Below are positions 34,101 through 45,317 of a stretch of 64,000 bases of DNA, piece by piece. The position numbers and the translations under genes are program-made. Every line of letters starts with the position of its first letter. Position 1 is the first letter of the stretch. Source of the DNA: Gossypium raimondii (lineage: Eukaryota > Streptophyta > Magnoliopsida > Malvales > Malvaceae); contig NC_068577.1 of assembly GCF_025698545.1 (NCBI RefSeq), positions 4,125,501-4,189,500 on the forward strand, in the 5' to 3' direction. The notes under the pieces were generated by a model. That model saw only the letters and a program-made list of their open reading frames with translations, was not told the DNA's origin and did not search any database.

Positions 34101-37100
34101 CTGAACCACTATGAGAACTACCTACTCCATCACGAGGAACCGAAGACACATCCAAAGACAGAGTATTATGACAGTTAGAATTTGTAGGAGTAGCCCCTAC
34201 TTCATTCTGAGGACTCAGAGTCCCAGTCATAGTATGCGGACAAACAGGATCCGCAACTGAGTTCCCTTGACAAGAAGACTTTTTCTCAACAACAGGAAAA
34301 CAAGGAGATACAGTACTCACCTCCCGAGTGGACCGTGATAGAGACGTCAGAGACAAAAATCGGGATTCATCAAACTCCACATGACGAGATACAACAACAC
34401 GACCATCAGGCAAAAGACATTGATACCCTTTGTGACAAGGACTGTAACCCAAGAATGTGCAAGGTTGAGAACGAAACTCTAACTTGTGACTCTGAAACGG
34501 GCGCAGATACAGATAGCAGCAACATCCAAAAACACGTAAATGATCATACGTAGGTTCACACCCATAAAGAACACTATACGGAGTCTTACCATCTAACACT
34601 AGCGTGGGAAGTCGATTTATTAAGTGAATTGCACATGTAAACGCATATGCCCAAAATTCCATTGACAGTCCGGCTTGAGCTAGAAGAGTAAGGCCCATTT
34701 CCACAATGTACCAATGTTTACGCTCGGCAACGCCATTTTGTTCAGAAGTATGCGGGCACGAAATACGATTGACAATGCCTTGAGAAGCTAAAGTTGATGC
34801 CAACGTTCGATATTCCCCACCACCATCACTCTAAAACTGCTTTATGGTCTTACCAAACTGAGTGTGAACAAGTTTCTGAAACTGAGTAAAACACGTAACA
34901 ACCTGAAATTTTTGTCGAATTAAATACACCCAAGTAAACCGAGAACTCATATCAATGAACGACACATAGTACCAATTGTTACTAGAGGCAACTAACGCAG
35001 GTCCCCATACATCCGATACAACCAACGAGAAAGAATCAGTATATTCAGTAGTGGAAATCGTAAACGGCAACTTATGAAACTTGCCCTTTTTACAAGTAGT
35101 ACAAACATCACTAAAAGCAGTTTTATTCATACGAAATTGACATTTATTTAAAACATTCTTAACAACATTCGACGACGGATGCCCAAGTCGCTTATGCCAT
35201 AGCGAAAACACCTGACTTTCAGCATGTTGAGTAGAATATTCTACTTGAGCAGCAGACGGATGAGACATACGAGGAATAGAACCATCAGGCAGAGAAAACT
35301 GATAGAGTCCATTATGAATACGCCCCTTTATCAAAATCTCCTGAGTCACGTTGTCCTTAATCACACAGTACGTTGAATGAAATTAAAAAAAATACCCCAT
35401 TATCAGTTGCAAATTGTGAGACTGACAATAAATTTTTCCGAATAGATGGAGCACACAAAACATTAGATAACCGAAGCAACCTAGACCTTGTCGGCAACAC
35501 ACCTTGACCAATAGACGATATCATAGCAGGCGTACCATCGCCCATTAAAATAGAAGACGTACCTGAGTAAGGAACGGCATTATGCAGGGCTGAAGAATCG
35601 CGACACACATGATTGCTGGCACCAGAGTCGGGATACCAGGATGATGTCCCAACCGTTCCAGGAACCAGCGAGTCAGACTCATCCCCACTCACTCCATATT
35701 GAGTAGAATTTATGTGCGAACCCGAAACGGACGGATCAGAAGAGTCAAACGCATGAAGATCGCCCAACCGAGGAAGCCCAAAACATGGATTTGACGCTGA
35801 AAACACCCGAAACGCAGCGCTTAGTGCGCCATGGAATCTGCAAAGATTACGGTCGGTGTAGATGAACCAAGCTGCACATGATTCAACATAGGATTAGTGG
35901 GCCTAATAAGAGCAATCGGTCCAAGGGGAGCATTCGGTCCAAGGGGAGCATTCGGTCCAAGGGGAGCATTTGGCCCAATATCAGTGGGACCAAAACTGCC
36001 ATTAATTCCATCAGGTGACCCAACATCATGCGGCCCATTAGTAGGTGGTCTAAACTCACGGCTACCTGGCCTGGGCCATCCATGTAGCCCAACATTCGGT
36101 CCTGCACAATTATAGCCATCAACACACACATTTTGACCAGAAACACAATTAGTTTGACCACCCCCAAAATAATTTTGACCAAAATTATTTCCTGCACGTT
36201 GTTCCAAAAAACCATTATAGCCATCAGCACACACATTTTGACCAGAAACACCATTATTTTGACCAACCCCAAAACAATTTTGACCAAAATTATTTCCATA
36301 ATAATTTTGACCAAGGTTGGAAATCCTAGGTCTTGTATTCGGTTGTGAAGACCAGCCACCATCTCCAGAACCACGAGGGTTCGGCAATTGAACCTGCATC
36401 GACGATGAATCGTCACGGTGGTACCGGTAATAGCACCTCTGAGCGACGTGACCAAAACGGGAGTAGATCTGACATTGGAGACGCGGCCGAAAGTTCCTCC
36501 CACGGCCACGCAGCCCCGAACGACCTCCTCGTGTAGAACCTTCCGTGGACGCATCTTCTATCAGGTTAGCAGCATACACCACCTCTTGAGTTGTTTGAAC
36601 ATGCCGATTCTCACACTCGATCAAGGCTTCCACCAAACGCTGAAACAGCAAAGGAGTAGAGGACAACGAGGCCGAAGATACAACACCTTCAAATTTAAAC
36701 CGAAGGCCCGCAAGTAACACCGCCGTCCGCTCCGCCACCGAGATGGTGGTTCCAGACGACTCCAAGAGAGCACACAAACTTTTTAGCTTTGCCACATAGT
36801 CGCGGATCGACAAGCTCCCTTTCTTGAGAGAGTGAAGATCATGACGCAATCTTGACTGTCGTTGATTTGTATCGGCCGCGAACATCGCCAACGCTGTGTT
36901 CCATACATCAGATGCCGATTGAACATCCATAAAAGAAGACACAATAGTCGAACTTATGGTGGAGAGGAGCCACGAAGTAAGAAGATTATCTTGTTACTGA
37001 AAAACGGATGCCGCCAGATTGAGCACAAGAGCACCATCCGTTGCTTGCACAAATCTCGGCGGCGCAGAAATAGATCCATCAAGAAATCCAAACAACTCAT

Positions 37101-37263
37101 AGCCATTAGTAATAAACCTAACATGTTGCTTCCATTGAAGAAAAGTTCCTTCATCAAGCTTCACTACTTCATGCCGAGGAAGCGAATTCACCACCCGATC
37201 CGCACCAAAAACAGAGCCATTCAATTTAACCGAGTCAGAAGCAGCAGAATTTGTTGTTGCCAT
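31171..37263 (-). pseudogene. Copia gag-pol, multiply broken
   Basis: Gag begins at 'MATTNSAAS'. A CCHC-like knuckle reads C-Q-I-Y-S-R-F-G-H-V-A-Q-R-C, with Tyr where the second Cys should be. Gag also has N/G/Q-rich duplicated blocks and an 18-bp triple repeat near 35925-35985 encoding 'GPNAPL'. Then follow protease 'WYPDSGASNH', integrase 'HKRLGHPS' and 'CTTCKKGK' with 'SDGGGEY' and 'HTSEQNGVAERKH', reverse transcriptase 'ARLVAKG', 'ALYGLRQAPRAW' and 'YVDDIII', and RNase H 'DANWG', 'STAEAEYRSL'. Breaks: TAA at 36994-36996, a stop plus frame change near 35821, a frame change at a T run near 35385, TAG at 34831-34833, TAG at 33901-33903, TGA at 33637-33639, a frame change near 33295, and the hAT insertion between 31453 and 32674. 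It cannot make a functional polyprotein. Confidence 0.92.
31454..32673. mobile_element. Non-autonomous hAT element nested in Copia RNase H
   Basis: This 1,220-bp insertion has identical flanking 8-mers 'cctgcagt' (31446-31453 and 32674-32681) and inverted ends 'taagggtgagca' and 'tgctcacccct(a)'. Joining the flanks restores the RNase H reading between 'SLLQ' and 'ELRIVSV'. The subterminal parts hold dense 'tcgaatcgaa' and 'aactcgaata' repeats in inverted arrangement. The interior has about ten degenerate 'gtaaaagttttggggaaaa' units and no transposase. A decayed relative lies at 45318-46225. Confidence 0.92.
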
Positions 37264-37291
37264 GCTCAAGAACACCTAGCGACTGATACCA

Positions 37292-37474
37292 TGAAGAAAT
37301 TTAGGTAAACTAAAGAAATAAAATGTGTTTTCAATCTGAAATTATTCTTGTTAAGCTCCTCCATACAGTGTTAAATGTACATATTTATAGAAGCAGATAA
37401 CCACCTTCCTTAACAGATTAGCTAACTCCTCAGCTCATTCTAACTACCTCTCTAACTGACTATTATCTCTAACA
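37292..37474 (-). repeat. Copia 5' LTR
   Basis: 183 bp, followed on the minus strand directly by the initiator-Met primer-binding site. Confidence 0.93.
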
Positions 37475-38059
37475 TAGTGTTCTTGTAAACTCAGTTAATT
37501 AATAACTTGGTACGTCATTTTTAATTTTAAGACAAAATAATCCCCTCTTGAAAATTAAATTTTAATAGTGGCTATAAACGGTGAATATTCTCACTCCAAC
37601 GTACGGAAATGGAATTTCCCAACTTTGAAACTTGTCTGATCTGTCCCCACCTGCATGTATCTATGGATGTCTGGTTCTCAGACAAAGATTTTGAGTATCT
37701 TTTTGCAGGCAAGAGGCTACAGAATTTCAAACAGGGTCTGTGTTTGTGCAATAAAAGTTTTTTAAGTGATTGCCCCAAGTCCCAAACCCAACTTTTCATA
37801 TTGTAAGTATAGCCATTTTCATCATTTGCTTTTAGGCTTCAGTAAATTCGAGAGAATGGAGTTGCTTACAATCCAACATTATTTTTTTTGCTTATATAAT
37901 ATAATATTTTTAGTAAAAGGCCAAGAAATTATTGGAAAAAAATTAATTGCACTCTTTTTTTTTAAATATAACTCAGATTTTAAATTAGTTCAAAATTTAA
38001 AAATATTTTTTAAAAATAAATGTCTCAATTTGTAAATATATATTTACCTATTGTATGAA
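37475..38059. other. Non-coding DNA with a short unassigned open frame
   Basis: A 65-residue frame at 37609-37806 (+) resembles nothing I know. The rest is AT-rich. Confidence 0.3.
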
Positions 38060-38260
38060 TAAATTATATTGATATATTTTTAACATTTTAGATTCGTTTG
38101 TTATAATAGACGTCGATAATGACAATAGAATGATTGCAAAATAAGAAAAAAATAAGAACACATATTTTACGTAGAAACCCTTTTGGAAAAAAAAACACAG
38201 TTAGAGGAGAAGAAATTCATTAATGTTGAAAAACGAATGATAAAAGGGAAGTTTCGATTA
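38060..38260 (-). mobile_element. Copia-type LTR fragment
   Basis: On the minus strand it has 'tctaactgtg', then 'ttccaaaagggtttctacgt', a block common near the R-U5 region of plant Copia LTRs. The same block recurs at 45705-45750. The ends are not defined. Confidence 0.4.
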
Positions 38261-39942
38261 GATCTATTTAAGGGTTGAAAACTCTTATTCTAATCAATGT
38301 TAAATAGAAGAAGGATAGTTCTATACGGATTTTACTTGTGCGGTATGGTCCCGTACCGCGAGAGCCTGTTGCAACCCCAGTGTGGTATTATGCTTAATGG
38401 GGATCTATGGCGGGTTTCGGCTCTTGACCTTTCGCCCCCACAGACCCCTTTATTTTGCCACTGTATTTTATTTCTTTAACAAGTGATGAGATTCAAGTCA
38501 AACAACTCTAAGATATACCGTTCATGTAATAAATATATATTAAATACGCTTTATGGAATACCATTTTACCTAAAGCTGGTAAAAAAGGCAAAGGCAAACA
38601 TTTCAAGAAACTTCTAATAACAATTTTGGATGACAGAAAGGGCATTTGACATGGTAATCTTCTGGTTAAAAAGGAATTGCAGTAAATAAGTATGGTAAGA
38701 AATAGAATTACCCTAGCTTCATTGAGTTCACTGGAGTATAACCGTCCTTTTGCTGTCCTTGCACTAATAAATCTGCAGTAACACCGTGATGATTGTCACA
38801 CTCACAACAATCTATTAGTAGTTCATCACCACTATACTAAATTAGTTAGAATGTCAAAATCCCAACTGACCTACAATATTACAAAATAGGGTTTTGAAAG
38901 TTTTCGCCATCGTTTCAGCACAAAACCTCTCACACACACACAAATTTGATGCTCCCGATGAAAGGAGCCAACAAGGAAGCCCACTCACAGCACATAGTGA
39001 CATACAATTGCTGCCAATACTGATGTGAACAAACCATCCAAAAAGTGGTTTAGCAATGGAGTTGGGAGACGATGGGGACATCACGTTCCTCGTTTTGTTT
39101 TATACTATTTACACTTTTGGCTATATATATGTTCCTATCTAGTTTGACAGTGAGGATGCAGCGAATCATTTTACATCCGCTAATCACATCGGGTTGCAAC
39201 TAAATTTGGAGTTAAACTACAAGGTCAAAGCTCAAACTCAGTAACTCAGTAACTTCTTACCACTGGATTTGCTGACACCATTGTTTTATCCAGTACAAAG
39301 TAGATGAGCCTTTGGGCATGCCAGATTTCCAGAACGAGTAGTATTGTGGACCACTTTTTCAATTTTTCTTTTTTCTTACTAAGTTGAAGGCAAAACCCGT
39401 GACTGTGTTCCATGCTGCATAAAGAATTAATCACAGCAGGATAAACATAGTATTTGAATGGTAAGGAAAGTGATGGAAAATACTGTAATATTTCAACCCC
39501 ACCATTTAACCATTCTTGAGGGAAACTCAATCATATATTTAGTTTAATTTTGTAAAAGTTAATATATAAAATTTCGAGTGGTAAAAATGAAAAAAAATAG
39601 TTAAGCAACATGCACCAATTATAAACATATTTAATAATTATTATTAAAAATAATTATTAAAATGTGACTTCCTTTTCAAAACAAATCCACAAAATGGTTT
39701 TCACCTACATCAAATAAATAACGAATAAAATAATAGTTTTAGTGTAACGATTCATTATTCGTCGATGTCGAAAAATTTGATTTTGGAGCCCAATTTTATA
39801 AACCGAGTTATTTTGGAGAATTAAATTGAGAAGTTTACAAGATGAATAGAGAATTAGAGAATAGAATTGATTACTTAGTAATTAATGCATAAGGACTGAT
39901 TAGTAAAGTAGAAAACATTAGAAAGATTAAGTGAATAATTAA
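38261..39942. other. Non-coding DNA with unassigned frames
   Basis: Two minus-strand frames (39084-38854, 76 residues; 39530-39246, 94 residues) show no motif I recognise. A GC-richer patch at 38330-38460 is also unassigned. 'aataattaa' at 39934-39942 is the left target duplication of the Pack-MULE. Confidence 0.35.
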
Positions 39943-41508
39943 GGGGTAAACTATAAAAATAGTCACTTTTGTTTGCCTCAGGTTACATTTTAGTCACTCA
40001 TGTTTGAAATGTTACGTTTTAGTCACTTATGTTATTATTTTGTTACGAAGTGATCACTCTTCCATTAAGTTCCGTTATCTCCCTAACGGTAATCCTACAT
40101 GGCAGTCCAACTAGATTTTAAGTTCCAACTTGGATTTCCTAATGGGATTAGAATAGATTTTTAATTAAATAATTAAATATTTTAAACTCTAAATCTTAAT
40201 TAAAAAACCTTCATCTCCTCCCTTTTTTTAGTTTTCTTTTTCAGGTGACTAAGAAAGCTATTATCATCGAATTTTTATTCACCTACAAAACAAAAGAGGA
40301 TTCAATGGAGGGTCGGTATGTCTTCTTCACCGAAAATTTATGTTCTAAAACTTAAAATCAAGTGGTTGTCGACAAATTTATGTAATAAGATGAACTGCAA
40401 TGACTGCAGCATGTGAAAACCAAGCCAAAACTTGAAGAAGCAAAGGGTTGCCATTACACCATCTGGAGACTTTCCGAAGGAAAGTCCAGAGGCAATGGAA
40501 CAGATCACCATGAGCATCAAGGTGAGTCCATAAACTCGTTTTCATCCTAATTTATCACCGAGCCAACCAAATAAAAGTCATCAAACTAAAGTTCGCAAAA
40601 GGCCACACCATTAACAACAAATTAATGAGGAGGCAAAGTTCCAGGCTTTTCAGAAAGTGCATCGAAGTAGTAAATACGACCGAGCAATTTTGTGATAAGA
40701 GAGATGCTAAAAAGGTCATAAGCGTCAGTGAAGAAACCCATTCCAACAATCACAATTGCGGTGAAATGGTACCATTGTGTCTTTGCTGCATGCAACGCAT
40801 TAAGAACTCCTAGCTGGTTTGCGATTTCTGTCTTTTTTTACTTGAAACAAGATCAAGTAGGAAATTAACAAAACATAGGAATTTTGAGTTTTCTCTGAAT
40901 AAACAATCCCATGTCAAATAAAAATGGAAAAAGCCCCAAGTTGAACAAAAGTTGGTTCAGCCATTGAAACAAACTGTTTTGGCTTTTCATTCTAGGATGT
41001 TAACTGGAACATCTTTTTTTCACATGCTGCAGTCATTGCAGTTCATCTTATTACATAAATTTGTCGACAACCACTTGATTTTAAGTCTTAGAACATAAAT
41101 TTGTCGGTGAAGAAGACATACAAGGACCCTCTATTGAATCCTCTTTTGTCTTTGTAGGTGAATAAAAAATTCTGATGATAATAGCTTTCTTAGTCAACTG
41201 AAAAAGAAAACTAAAAAAAGGGGGAAGATGAATGATTTTTTAACTAAGATTTAGGGTTTAAAATTTTTAATTAATTAACTTTATTTAATTAAAAATCTAT
41301 TCTCATCCCATTAGGAAATCTAAGTTGGCACTTAAAATCTAGTTGAACTGCCACGTAGGATTACCGTAAGGAGATAACGGAACTTAACGGAAGAGTGATC
41401 ACTTCGTAACAAAATAATAACATAAGTGACTAAAACGTAACATTTCAAACATAAGTGACTAAAATGTAACCTGAGAGAAACAAAAGTGACTATTTTTGTA
41501 GTTTACCC
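39943..41508. mobile_element. Pack-MULE: long-TIR Mutator-like element with captured gene fragment
   Basis: The 1,566-bp element is flanked by identical 9-mers 'aataattaa' (39934-39942 and 41509-41517), the size typical of Mutator-like elements. Its ends are 'ggggtaaactataaaaatag' and 'ctatttttgtagtttaccc'. The left arm (39943 to about 40419) and right arm (about 41017 to 41508) are inverted copies with small differences. The outer 160 or so bases of each arm match the MITEs at 21376-21713 and 56756-57096. The non-repeated middle (about 40420-41016) holds a phosphate transporter fragment. It encodes no transposase, so a MULE elsewhere must move it. Confidence 0.9.
40395..40850 (-). pseudogene. 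Captured fragment of a PHT1-type phosphate transporter gene
   Basis: On the minus strand the first block reads '[20 protein letters not shown]', '[20 protein letters not shown]' and '[10 protein letters not shown]', ending 'KPGTLPPH' at a stop. This is the N-terminus and first membrane helices of PHT1 H+/phosphate symporters. After a broken stretch that still shows 'VNGVAF' and part of 'FGWLGDKLGRK', a second block reads '[20 protein letters not shown]' then '[13 protein letters not shown]', the next conserved helices and loop. Homology stops at the inverted arm. Only about the first 130-150 of some 530 residues are represented, with stops and frame changes, so no transporter can be made. Sense or antisense transcripts could exist. 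The donor gene is not in the window. Confidence 0.88.
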
Positions 41509-41517
41509 AATAATTAA

Positions 41518-43076
41518 GCAAAGCCTTTGAGAGTAATTAAACCATAGCTTCATTTAGTTAGTGGGAAGCCTTGATTGGTTCCATTAACCTCCACTAACCA
41601 TTTCACCATTAGATATTTGCCATTAGATTAATTATACTAAAACTTGTTTAAGTTAAAATTAAAGGAAACTAAGGCCATTTCTTCTCTAGTGTCGGCAAAC
41701 AAAAGAAAAACGAAAATTTGAAGGTTTCTCTAATTTTCGATCAAGTGGAGAAGGAAGAAGAAGCTCTCCAAAACCTTAAGTCCCTCTAGAATTTCTTGTA
41801 GTTTGAGTAGTTACCATTGTTGAATGTTTATAAATTTTAGAGAGGGGAAGTAAAGAACTCGAATTTAGATGTGTTTTTGGATAGTTAGTGGTCCTTATAA
41901 TATAATTTAAAAGTCGGAATTAGATTCGATCGGGAGAATTTTGAGTTATGTAAGAATCATATATTAGGGTTCTAAATAATCAAGTTAAATTAATGTATAT
42001 CATTTTTAATTTGAATGATTTGTTGTTTGAATGTGAGAATCAGATATTGTTTTCATGTTTGAATTATCAAATGTAGCTAAAGAAATGACCGAAACTTCAA
42101 GAGAGAAAAGACTGACGTGTTACGATTTGTGCTAGCCTAATTCAATTGGCTTACATAGCTTATTAAGTAGCTAAGCTTGATGACTTATGATATGAACTAT
42201 CATGGTTTGATGATTTTGAAACTGGTTGGTATGTTTTAAATAATAAAATGATTTTGGTTATGTTATTATCATGATATTTATGAATGGTTCCTGTTTTGAT
42301 AATCTTCAAAAGAGAAAATGTCCTATTAAACTATCAGAGATGTGATTCGGGGTATAGTTGACATGTTTGTAGCGTGTTTGAAGGGCTTTACACTTCGTGC
42401 TCCATGCCTTCTAGCCGTGTACTTATGTGTACTTGATGTATGCTCTCATGAGATCATTGGTGTGATGGAGGAATCCCATGTATCTGATCATTGAGTATGC
42501 ATTTGGTTCATAGAGACAAATATTAGTATATGGATCTGTGTATCCGATCATTAGGAAACTCGTATGATGTGCTTTGGGGTAGAAAAGGGGGTTGGCAATG
42601 CTATGGAAAATCGAATCAATGCTCAAGCTGAGTCGTACAGACATGGTGCAGCTTGAGGGTGATCAAGCTCTAGTTCCACTGACCGCTTCGATAGAGATAC
42701 AGAGATTGTTGGACGCATCAATTCTAAAAATTTAATACGAAATTTAGCTCCACAAACAAACTTGCCATGACTATACCTCAGTGATTATAATAAAATTATG
42801 AAGGGTAATATGAAGGGCATTATTTAGGGATGCTGCACAAGTTTCACTTGAAGGTAGCAGCTTGCATATCATATTTTGCATTTTTTTTTTCAAATTATTA
42901 GTCGAATCAAATTCTAAATACGAACATGATACATGCATTAAACATGTCGTAGTAATGCGTTTTTAAACATATCCTCTCATTTATTAGAAGCAAAGGCATG
43001 AAAATCAGCACAACATATATGCATTCCTTATGTGGTTTGGCAAATATCTTACTAACTTGAAATCAGCATTATTGTT
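41518..43076. other. Non-coding DNA, probable LTR-retrotransposon fragments
   Basis: 41930-42860 has the mixed composition and phrasing ('gatgtgattcggggtatag', 'ttcgtgctccatgcc') I associate with Ty3-type LTR sequence, but no terminal TG..CA pair or target duplication can be fixed. No gene is supported. Confidence 0.3.
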
Positions 43077-44894
43077 TTATGCAGTAAGAATGCATCTTGT
43101 TGGGCATCCATCTGCACCAACCATCCTCAAAGGTAGGCAATGAACCGTATACTTCCCCGGCTTGATTCCATCGAGGTTTAGACCTTCGACTATAACGATT
43201 TCCTGAAGAAAATCAATCAGTTTTAGTAATGCACTCCAACACTAGTCTTTGTTCATATAACTAAAAATTAACATGAGAAACCTCTTTGTTCTTACCCTAC
43301 TTTTCAGAAGTATATGATGAGTAGGGGCAGCATCAACATAAGCAGAAATAGATAGGTAATCGATTCCTACAATTCATACAGACAGATCAATGGTTACTAA
43401 AAACGTTCTGTTGAGGCGAGTTTTAAACTGAAATAACGACCAGACCGACATTTATGCACCATAATTAAAGCACAACCTATGGCACAGATGTTTCAACTCT
43501 CAACCCCAACATGTCTCGTTGTTAACAAAGAGAAACTGAAATCTTACCAACGAGTTTGATGTCGGTGTTATCAACCAACCATTGCGCCCCATCCTTCTTA
43601 AACCCTGTGAAGTCTGAAGCAAACTCTCTTGTATGCATCAACCTCCTAAACACCAAAGTTGACATGTAGTTCCACAACGTTTCAGCATTACTATGATTGC
43701 TTTATGAATAGGTAAAATGCGAACATAAGTACGTTTATGTTTACCTGTCTGTATTAAGTGTTTTGAAAAGCACACGATGGACTCCCCGGGGAATATTCAA
43801 CGACTTCATAACTTCAGCTGTAGGTTGAACATATTTTAGGTAGTGATTACTACAACTCAACACAAATAAAAGTTTGTAAAGATGATGCACAGAGATCTAT
43901 TTTGTGATGTTGTATTAGAGCATCCTTGCACTCATGACCTTGTATTAGAGCTTAAGGGGGCGAATTATATGAAATACAACTTGACCAAGGGGCGAATGTT
44001 ATACAATCTGGACACCAAATCTAAAATACATCATAATTTATATATAAAATACAAAAATCTGAAAATTTCAAGAGGGGCGACCGCCCCTGCACCCCCCTGG
44101 ATCCATCCCTGACCTCTTCAGCCTGTTCAGGCATCGAGAGGCGCCCCTGAGCTCTTTTCATGTTATCAACATGATTCTCTAACATGTTCAACAGCCAAAA
44201 CTCGAAAGCATCCCTGATTATAACTAGCAGGCAAGGTTTTATGATTAAACCAGTTATAACTGCATACAAATCCCAGAAACAGGAATTATTGTAGAGTGAG
44301 CTGAAGTGATATTTAGAACCCCCAAAAGTTGTAGCAAATAAAACATGTATGATCATAAATTAAAAAGGAAAGTCCATCATACCAGTAATGTTCTTGTTTC
44401 TTGGAACATCAACTACTAGAACAGGACCTACACAAACAATAAAACATGTATGATCATCAATAATATCTCCACCTCTAGCAAACCATAGACATTAATGAGC
44501 TAAGTTGCAAAGAACTACCAAATTTCCAACAATGAAAACACCAAGCTAAAGGGCAAAAAAACAAAACGCTCAGTTTACCAGTAAGTGTTTGCAGGCTAAG
44601 TGTGGAAACATCAAAGCCCTCCTCATAATACTTTTGAAAGAAGTGGCTAGGGGCATCAACGTGAGTTCCAGTGTGGGTTCCCAGCTTAAACTCGGAAATA
44701 TTAGCCATGGACCCATTTTTAATGCTGGAAACAAGCCAAATGAAGTGACCAAGTCCCTTCTGGGAGTCAAAAGTGGGCAACTGGGAAGTGATTTTGTGAG
44801 TTATATCAAAGATTCTGGCATTACCATCACTGTAAACTACAGCAGAACCGGAAAGGATACAGAATAGCAGCAGGAGCTTGTTATGATTGTTCAT
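43077..44894 (-). CDS. Cyclase-family protein (PF04199, kynurenine-formamidase-like), copy A
   Basis: Exons on the minus strand are 44894..44579, 44427..44383, 43817..43745, 43645..43548, 43366..43296 and 43202..43077. They have GT..AG borders and consistent phases, and total 729 nt (242 residues). An N-terminal hydrophobic stretch (6-22) looks like a secretion signal. The metal-binding signature [11 protein letters not shown] occupies 74-84. Later blocks are '[13 protein letters not shown]', '[12 protein letters not shown]', '[17 protein letters not shown]' and '[12 protein letters not shown]', all typical of plant CYCLASE1/2/3-like proteins. Family members hydrolyse or bind through this metal site; some plant members affect cell death and stress responses. 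The substrate is not deducible. The 555-nt second intron contains a hAT end fragment. Same strand and exon pattern as copy B, 11.7 kb away. Probably functional. Confidence 0.92.
43884..44115 (-). mobile_element. hAT element end fragment inside a cyclase A intron
   Basis: On the minus strand it starts 'cagggatggatccaggggg', then 'gggcggtcgcccctcttgaa' and 'attttcagatttttgtattt', closely matching the left end of the element at 29733-30651. It lies within the intron between the 45-nt and 73-nt exons, leaving the splice sites untouched. No transposase part is present. Confidence 0.75.
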
Positions 44895-45044
44895 GGTAGT
44901 AAACTAGTTTCAGATTAAAGAAGCTTTGAGGAGTGTTAGTGCGTTACAGCTGGTGAGTTCTCTGGATCTTGGCAGGAGTTTAATTGAAAAGAAAATGTAG
45001 AAAAGAGGCCCTCCTATTTAATTTTTTTTCTTTTCCATTATTTT

Positions 45045-45290
45045 TTATTATATTTGTCAATTTAATAGAGATCTAAATCGTCAAACATGTTGAATTTTAG
45101 ATTTTTCTAATAAAAAAATGATAAATTAAATTTTTCTTCTTAAATTTTAGTATTTTTAGTTGGATTTAAATTTTTTCAGGAGAAAAAAGTTAAAAATTAG
45201 GAGGAAAAATCTGATTTGTTATTCTCTTATTGGAGAAGGATAGGGATGACGTGGAATCACAGTTTTATACAATCACTTCTCTTAATTTTA
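45045..45290. mobile_element. Decayed foldback MITE, relative of 27956-28165
   Basis: Blocks 'tctgatttgttattctctta', 'gggatgacgtgg' and 'agttttatacaatcacttct' match the right arm of the element at 27956-28165, and 'taaaaaaatgataaattaaa' fits its inverted partner. Confidence 0.55.
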
Positions 45291-45317
45291 TATATATTGA
45301 AATCATCAGATTTAATT

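Larger units (their letters stand above)
30988..37474 (-). mobile_element. Ty1/Copia LTR retrotransposon with nested hAT insertion
   Basis: Two 183-bp LTRs (30988-31170 and 37292-37474) differ at only two positions. On the minus strand each runs from 'tgttagagataatag' to 'aatttcttca'. After the upstream LTR comes the primer-binding site 'tggtatcag' (37291-37283). Before the downstream LTR is a purine tract 'ggagaaggtggatgca'. The internal order gag, protease, integrase, reverse transcriptase, RNase H is that of Copia. The flanking 5-mers are 'cagta' and 'tagtg', so no target duplication is recognisable. Confidence 0.93.

Noticed and set aside
32689-36554. Several additional frames inside the Copia element on both strands
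   Set aside because: Out-of-frame shadows of gag-pol. The genuine frame is identified by the conserved protease, integrase, RT and RNase H motifs.
40625-40813. Plus-strand frame inside the Pack-MULE
   Set aside because: Antisense to the captured phosphate transporter fragment.
44589-44867. Plus-strand frame over cyclase A exon 1
   Set aside because: Antisense shadow; the minus-strand reading has the HTGTHVDAP signature and spliced partners.
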